Source: Branchiostoma floridae
Taxonomy: Eukaryota; Chordata; Leptocardii; Amphioxiformes; Branchiostomatidae
Assembly (NCBI RefSeq): GCF_000003815.2
Contig: NC_049997.1
Location: 11,269,387-11,333,386 of the forward strand
Direction: 5' to 3'
DNA length: 64,000 nt
Part shown: piece after piece, positions 59,030 to 64,000 of the stretch
Position numbering within the stretch: the first letter of the stretch is position 1
Layout: every line of letters starts with the position of its first letter
Program-made: the position numbers and the translations under genes
Notes under the pieces: generated by a model
What the model saw: only the letters and a program-made list of their open reading frames with translations
What the model was told of the DNA's origin: nothing
Databases searched by the model: none

Positions 59030-59238
59030 TACTGTAAATGCATTTAAGTTCGCGGGGATTTGATTTCGCGTGGAGTGTTCGCGGTGCTTTTAATTATAAG
59101 TTCGCTGTAGTGCCAAACATTGTAGTCACATACTGTAATGGAAAAATGTTCGCGGTGGTTTTAAGTTCGCGGTAAGTAAGACTGTCTCGCAAAAACCCCG
59201 AACATAAAACAACCGCGAACATTTCCGCATTTACAGTA
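59030..59238. mobile_element. TACTGTAAATGC-end MITE, well-preserved copy
   Basis: It starts TACTGTAAATGCATTTAAG and ends GCATTTACAGTA, exact inverses over 12 bases, with GTTCGCGG-type motifs repeated through the interior and TA at both outer ends. It ends 116 bases before the start codon of the sushi gene, so it may contribute to that promoter. Older copy at 14521-14710. Confidence 0.88.
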
Positions 59239-59354
59239 GTAGATGCACCGTTTTGATGTTTACTCAGAAGGTCGTGCTTTTCTGACGAGTAGTGGACTCT
59301 GTCGACTGCTCACCGACAACTTTCGTCCTGGTCGAAAAGAGCTAAACCTCGAAG

Positions 59355-62300
59355 ATGCTGGTCCGTTGGATTGACACCATTGTCCTGGCATGTGCTTTGC
59401 TTCATCTAACAAGTCAAACGTCAGGTAAGGCAGTTTTCGAATTTTGGTACATTTTGTTGTATTTATTTTCTTATGGTAGTCGTGAAGTTATGTCTCACAG
59501 TACAGAACCTCTGTCTTACACAGTTTGTCCCTTTAGAAAAAAACACATTTAATTCTCTTTCATAATCGGGACCTCCCTGCATGCCTAACTTATTAACTTC
59601 TTTTTTCGATCCCCGCTATCAAAATAAAACAAGACGGGCGTACAAAACAGATAGGCCAGTTGAATATTTGTGATAGCGAAGAAAAACACCACGCTTTGGA
59701 AATGAGAAACTCTACATACAACATGTATTACTGAGGTGTGGGGCGATCAGTTGATATTTGAGGTAATAAAACATCTTCTTTACCATAGTGTCAGATTTTC
59801 AATCGGTGTAAACAGTCAATGGCTTAATATAATGAATTACATGGTTGTTTTCATCAGTCGCACTTACACGTTTACGTATACCAAAACGATAAAACTGCTG
59901 TTTGTCAGGTGGCATGAATTGCAGCAGAGCCTCTTACAGACTAGTAATTAATTCATTAAAAATAATTATAACAGACGCTGGCAATAGGGAGACTGATTTT
60001 GCCAGGGGATACGTCGGAGTGTGGCCACCATGGGGTACAATTTTCTCGTGCTCCGTAAAATGTAACCATTCCCGCTGACTGACTCTCCCGGCCAATCATT
60101 GCACTTTTCGAGCTCTCAAACTATCCATACCTCATAAGGTAGGCCTGGTCGAGGCTGAATGTAGCCCCAGTGAACGTTTGGTTTTAACATAAGACGATCT
60201 GAACTCTTAAATTATCATATCAGTAAACTGCATGTACATGTTGCTCAAGGCCATATGATACATTCTGCATCTCTTAACGTTGCATTGTCCCCGGAAAAAG
60301 TCCGAGAAATGATCTATCCAAAACGGTTTGACATTTTCCAGGTATTATTAGCAAAACCAATTTGCCAGGGGATGGCAACCAGAGGGTAAAATTTTCCCGC
60401 GCAGAGGGAAACGTTACCAGGTGACTCTCCTTTTTTTTATTGCACTGGCGCACTACTTAATATTTTGTCGAACTCTACTATCAGCCGGAATGCCGTCGGA
60501 ATGAAAATTCTCTTCTATTCCTGGCAATTCGTAGTGCGTTCCAGAAATCCTCACTGTATTCAAGCTATTTGTGCCCGTTCATTTTGCTGGCCCGAAAGTT
60601 TTTGACGTGTTAAAACTGTCGACGTGCACTCGAAGTGGAGAAATATTGAATGGCATTCAAAGTGGATTCTAAGTAACTATTCTAACTGCAGTATGACCGC
60701 ATTCTACGGCATTCCAACATCATTCGAAACATTCTTATCTCATTTAAATTCTATGGAGAACCGAAACGGCAAGCCACTTCGAATCCTGCCCGAATGCGGC
60801 CAAAAGAATATCTGGAATGCAGTGAGAATTTCTAGAATACACTACGAATTCCCAGGAACAGAAATTCTGACTGCATTTTGGCTCATTCCTTCTCGCGTGA
60901 AGGGGATATGAGGTCCATTTGGAATTCCCACTGTAACACTCGGAATGGCCCCGAATATGGCACGAATTTTGCAAATACTTCATTCCGGCTGGTTCTGCTT
61001 GATTCCTACTAATTCGGTTTCAGTGTGAAGGCCCTATTACTAGTATAGTATTAGGAAGGCGTAGTGGAGGTTTATTGAAGCTCCACCGAACATTTTGTTT
61101 ACAACAACTAATTTTAAGGCTTCCGAAACCGAATTAGAAAACTGCAAATAAAATACAGTATTGTGAAAAACTCCAGCGATATCCACTTCTCATACATTCT
61201 GTATCTCACAACGTTGCATTGACCATTGTGACTGTACATGTTTTTTGCCGGGAAAAGTTCGAAAAATGATCTATTCAAAATGGTTCGATATTTTTTTCCA
61301 TCATTATCTCTGTGTTCCACCATATACTGTTATGGTTGGTGTTGCCATGGTAGCATCTCAACAAGTGTAGTGAACATATGAGCAACACCCGTTTTCTGAA
61401 GAACTGCTTGCCCATAAACATAAAGCTTGAATAATTTATGGTTTATGACGCAACAACTGCTACACCGACGTACGTATACGTGCCATTTCATTGGCAGCTC
61501 TGGAAACCAAGGACACCTCAAGGACAAAGTGTTTAATCTATAGTGTAACATTTTCTGTGAATCGTTTTGGTAAATGGCCGAATAACAAAGTTCTTTATTT
61601 ACAAAACCAGATATTTACAATAGATCGAACTTTCTCTGATTGTCACCATCCTCAAGGCAATACTGACTAGCTCTACTTTACACTACGATAGGGGTCATTG
61701 GCCCAACGAAGAATGAAACTTCGATGTGAATATAAAGCAGTTTTAATTTCAGTGTACGGCTTTTGCTATTATGCCGTCATGATTTTTATGATGAAATTCG
61801 ACAACATAGTAAAGATAAGGAACGTTTTCAAACTCTTGGTAATGTCTTTGCATGTTTTCTTTCTGTCGTTGTAATTCTTTTGTTCCTTTAAATATATTTC
61901 AGCTATACCACAGGTATGGTGAAGCATATTGTATTTGTAATGTTTCTTCTTCTTCTTTCTCCTGTCAAATCTTCAAAGTGATTCATCTCCGCCGTTCCTG
62001 GGCCGAATGACCTGAAATTTGGCACAAGGGTAAAGTGGGCCAATACCCTTGGACGTTTCTTTCTTTATTTTTTCATCACTGCCTCTAAAATGATTGAGTT
62101 TTTTTGTCATTTTTAGACAACAATGGTATATTTTGGCCCCCTGTATCCTGGTATTACAAACGAATGGACTGAAAATTGGTGTAGGAGTGCTCTAGACATA
62201 TGCGCACATGGATCCATTAACACCTTTGGCATACAGTACAACTAAATGCTTAATTTTGCGATTTTTTGACCATTTCTTGACCAAAAAAGTATACTTTTGG

Positions 62301-63362
62301 CTCCTGTACACCGAATGACCTGAAATTTTGTATAGAGGTGCCTTGATCATATGCCCATGCAGATTCAATAACACTTTTGGCATAAAGTACAAAAATGCTT
62401 AACTTTGCGAATTTATAGTACCCTGGTTTCAAAACCGAATGACCTGAGATTTGGTATAGGAGTGCCCTAGACATGGAAGAGTCCATTCTTGCGCGGAGGT
62501 GGGCTTTTTTTTCAAAATTCGTTTTTGGATTTCGGTGATTATGTCAAAGTCCAATCTTAACAAATCTATCTCTTAATACCTGTCAAGCGGAACCTGGAGT
62601 GGAGAACCACCAATATGTTTAGGTGAAGAGCACAGTAAAGGATAGCATCATGATAACAAGATGATAATAGAGGTCGATAGGGAGGTTTTCATCAAAGTGC
62701 TGTCTTAGCATGCTTCAGGGGGGGGGGGGGGGGCAGTCTATTTAATTACGCCAAAAAGCAGTACTCAAGCAACTTCCAAAAACATACCCAGTTGCTTGAG
62801 TAACTACGTTTTGGTGTATCGTTACTTATTACATGGATGTCTAACCTACATCGACGTTTCCATTGAATAACATTAATTTTTTATTAGTGCCAAGCATGGA
62901 AATCTATCTTCCTTTGGTGAAGCACTTTTAGACTTTTATCACATTTCAATATTTTTAAACTGCAGCTGCTATAGAATGTCCTTCGGTGTCTGTCGCAAAC
63001 TGTTTGCTGGCCAGCTATTACCTACCGCCATGGGAAGACGGAGAGGTCATCCGGTTCTATTGTGACACAGGTTACTACCTGGTTGGCGCTTCTTCAATTA
63101 CCTGTCGAGCCAACGGAACCTGGAGTGCAAGTCCACCAAATTGTACAGGTGAAGCAAATAAACTGTTTTACTAGATAATATAAAACAATGAGAGAATCAT
63201 CATATTCATATATGTCCCCTATTTGTCTATGTTTTGACAGTACACAAAAGTCCATATTCCTTATGCAATTAAATACGCAACTGTGTGTTATAAGGTTCAT
63301 CTGTTTCTGAATTTACAGCTGTCAACGAGAAGAAGTTGAACCTATATACATACCAGACTTAA
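59355..63362 (+). CDS. Secreted sushi (CCP) domain protein, at least three candidate exons
   Basis: Exon 1 (59355-59424) encodes MLVRWIDTIVLACALLHLTS and a few more residues: a typical signal peptide with A at -3 of the ATG. Exon 2 (62966-63148, phase 1 to 1, 61 codons) is a complete sushi module: the four canonical cysteines sit in IECPS, FYCDTGYY, ITCRANGTW and PPNCT, plus one extra cysteine in ANCLLAS. A candidate last exon (63319-63362) has an AG acceptor and encodes AVNEKKLNLYTYQT then TAA, which would make a 98-residue single-sushi protein; it could equally be chance, with more sushi exons to the right or in the gap. Sushi modules mediate extracellular binding in complement, adhesion and receptor proteins. 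The partner is unknown. Confidence 0.75.
59425..62965 (+). other. Intron 1 of the sushi gene
   Basis: 3.5 kb with no additional sushi exon that I can see. About 60480-61020 is rich in GGAATG/CATTCC motifs and looks like an old inverted-repeat element. About 62000-62490 is a diverged tandem repeat. A run of 16 G at 62718-62733 is a likely assembly or sequencing trouble spot. Confidence 0.55.
62000..62490 (+). repeat. Diverged tandem repeat (about four units)
   Basis: CCGAATGACCTGAAATTT or a close form recurs near 62005, 62160, 62310 and 62430. It is followed by TAGGAGTGC.CTAGACATATG and ACACTTTTGGCATA.AGTAC blocks. Spacing is irregular (120-155 bases) and copies are diverged, so the array is old. 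Confidence 0.75.
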
Positions 63363-63597
63363 GTATACATTAGTCATTGTGGATGTAGTAAGATACCTTG
63401 TGTCACTGTAATTGTACCATTGCTTTGTTGTCATGGTCTTTACTTTAGCTTCTAAGAACATAAAGGTACAAGACAGGTATTTCATTCGTTTCTTAATTTG
63501 TTTCTTTTTATCAAATAATCTTGAACATGGATAACCTTGAAATCATTCGTCTTCCACTGTTTCAATAAGATAGTTTAAACTCAATAAGGTATAATTT

Positions 63598-63697
63598 NNN
63601 NNNNNNNNNNNNNNNNNNNNNNNNNNNNNNNNNNNNNNNNNNNNNNNNNNNNNNNNNNNNNNNNNNNNNNNNNNNNNNNNNNNNNNNNNNNNNNNNN
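63598..63697. other. Assembly gap of 100 N
   Basis: Exactly 100 N, the usual size for a gap of unknown length. Further exons of the sushi gene could be lost here. Confidence 0.98.
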
Positions 63698-64000
63698 AAT
63701 AGGAACATGCTATCTTTCTAGATAGGGTAAAACTGTAATTTCTAACACAAAATTGGACTCAAATTTTCAACCCATCGTATTCAGTCTTAGCCAAGGAATG
63801 GACAATCCACTCCTTCTGTGACGTCAGAATGACTTCTACCAATACAGATAAACTTGTAGTCTAGGCGATTGGTGCAAAAAATAGCTAGAATTGCTCAAAA
63901 TGTGGTAAAAGCATGAAACTTGGTATGATGGATCCTGAGTATTTACTAAATATTTTCAAGGGTGGAGCCAATTCAAAATGCATGTTTCTTAGCAACGGTT
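63698..64000. other. Right edge, no features
   Basis: A/T-rich sequence after the gap. No exon, repeat boundary or RNA gene is visible. Confidence 0.5.

Noticed and set aside
61912-61922. Possible 11-bp microexon (AG-CTATACCACAG-GTATGG) in the sushi gene intron
   Set aside because: Including it shifts the sushi exon into a frame with an immediate TAG.
1-64000. CRISPR arrays, bacterial operons or prophage
   Set aside because: Spliced genes, intron sizes and transposon types show animal nuclear DNA; the regular repeats are direct minisatellites without spacers.

Overview
The window is intron-rich animal nuclear DNA: canonical GT-AG splicing, small exons, kilobase introns and many short inverted-repeat transposons, with one 100-N assembly gap. 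A single DENND5 gene equally close to vertebrate DENND5A and DENND5B, together with this kind of repeat load, points to an invertebrate deuterostome. A cephalochordate (amphioxus, Branchiostoma) is my best guess, but it is an inference and not proven.

Layout. (1) Positions 1-23551, minus strand: the 5' two thirds of a DENND5-type Rab GEF/effector gene, 11 exons, running off the left edge. (2) Positions 23552-24066: a compact divergent promoter interval. (3) Positions 24067-30542, plus strand: a six-exon gene for a 346-residue protein that I do not recognise, with a very acidic C-terminus. Its second intron carries two arrays of a 32-bp minisatellite, the second ending exactly on the exon 3 acceptor. 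(4) Positions 30543-36910: long 3' region and intergenic DNA with a few mobile elements. (5) Positions 36911-53082, plus strand: a ten-exon gene predicting a 449-residue protein with two TSG101-like UEV domains followed by a C-terminal Neuralized-type RING finger. This is the most interesting object in the window. Its first UEV domain is interrupted by two tandemly duplicated 69-bp exons, and its fourth intron starts with a minisatellite that copies the 5' splice site more than ten times. (6) Positions 53083-59354: 3' region, a satellite with a two-unit higher-order repeat (about 56900-58650), a near-perfect hairpin and a foldback element. (7) Positions 59355 to about 63362, plus strand: the start of a secreted sushi (CCP) domain gene. 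(8) An N gap at 63598-63697 and a featureless right end.

The genes do not form an obvious pathway. DENND5 acts in Rab-dependent vesicle traffic, and TSG101-family UEV domains recognise ubiquitin and PTAP-type peptides in endosomal sorting, so both touch membrane traffic, but the neighbourhood alone does not prove a link. Repeat content is a large part of the window: inverted-repeat elements with readable target-site duplications (TTAA, TA, 8 bp and 9 bp), a tRNA-derived SINE in three copies, a three-level nested transposon insertion, and several tandem repeats that carry splice-site-like motifs.
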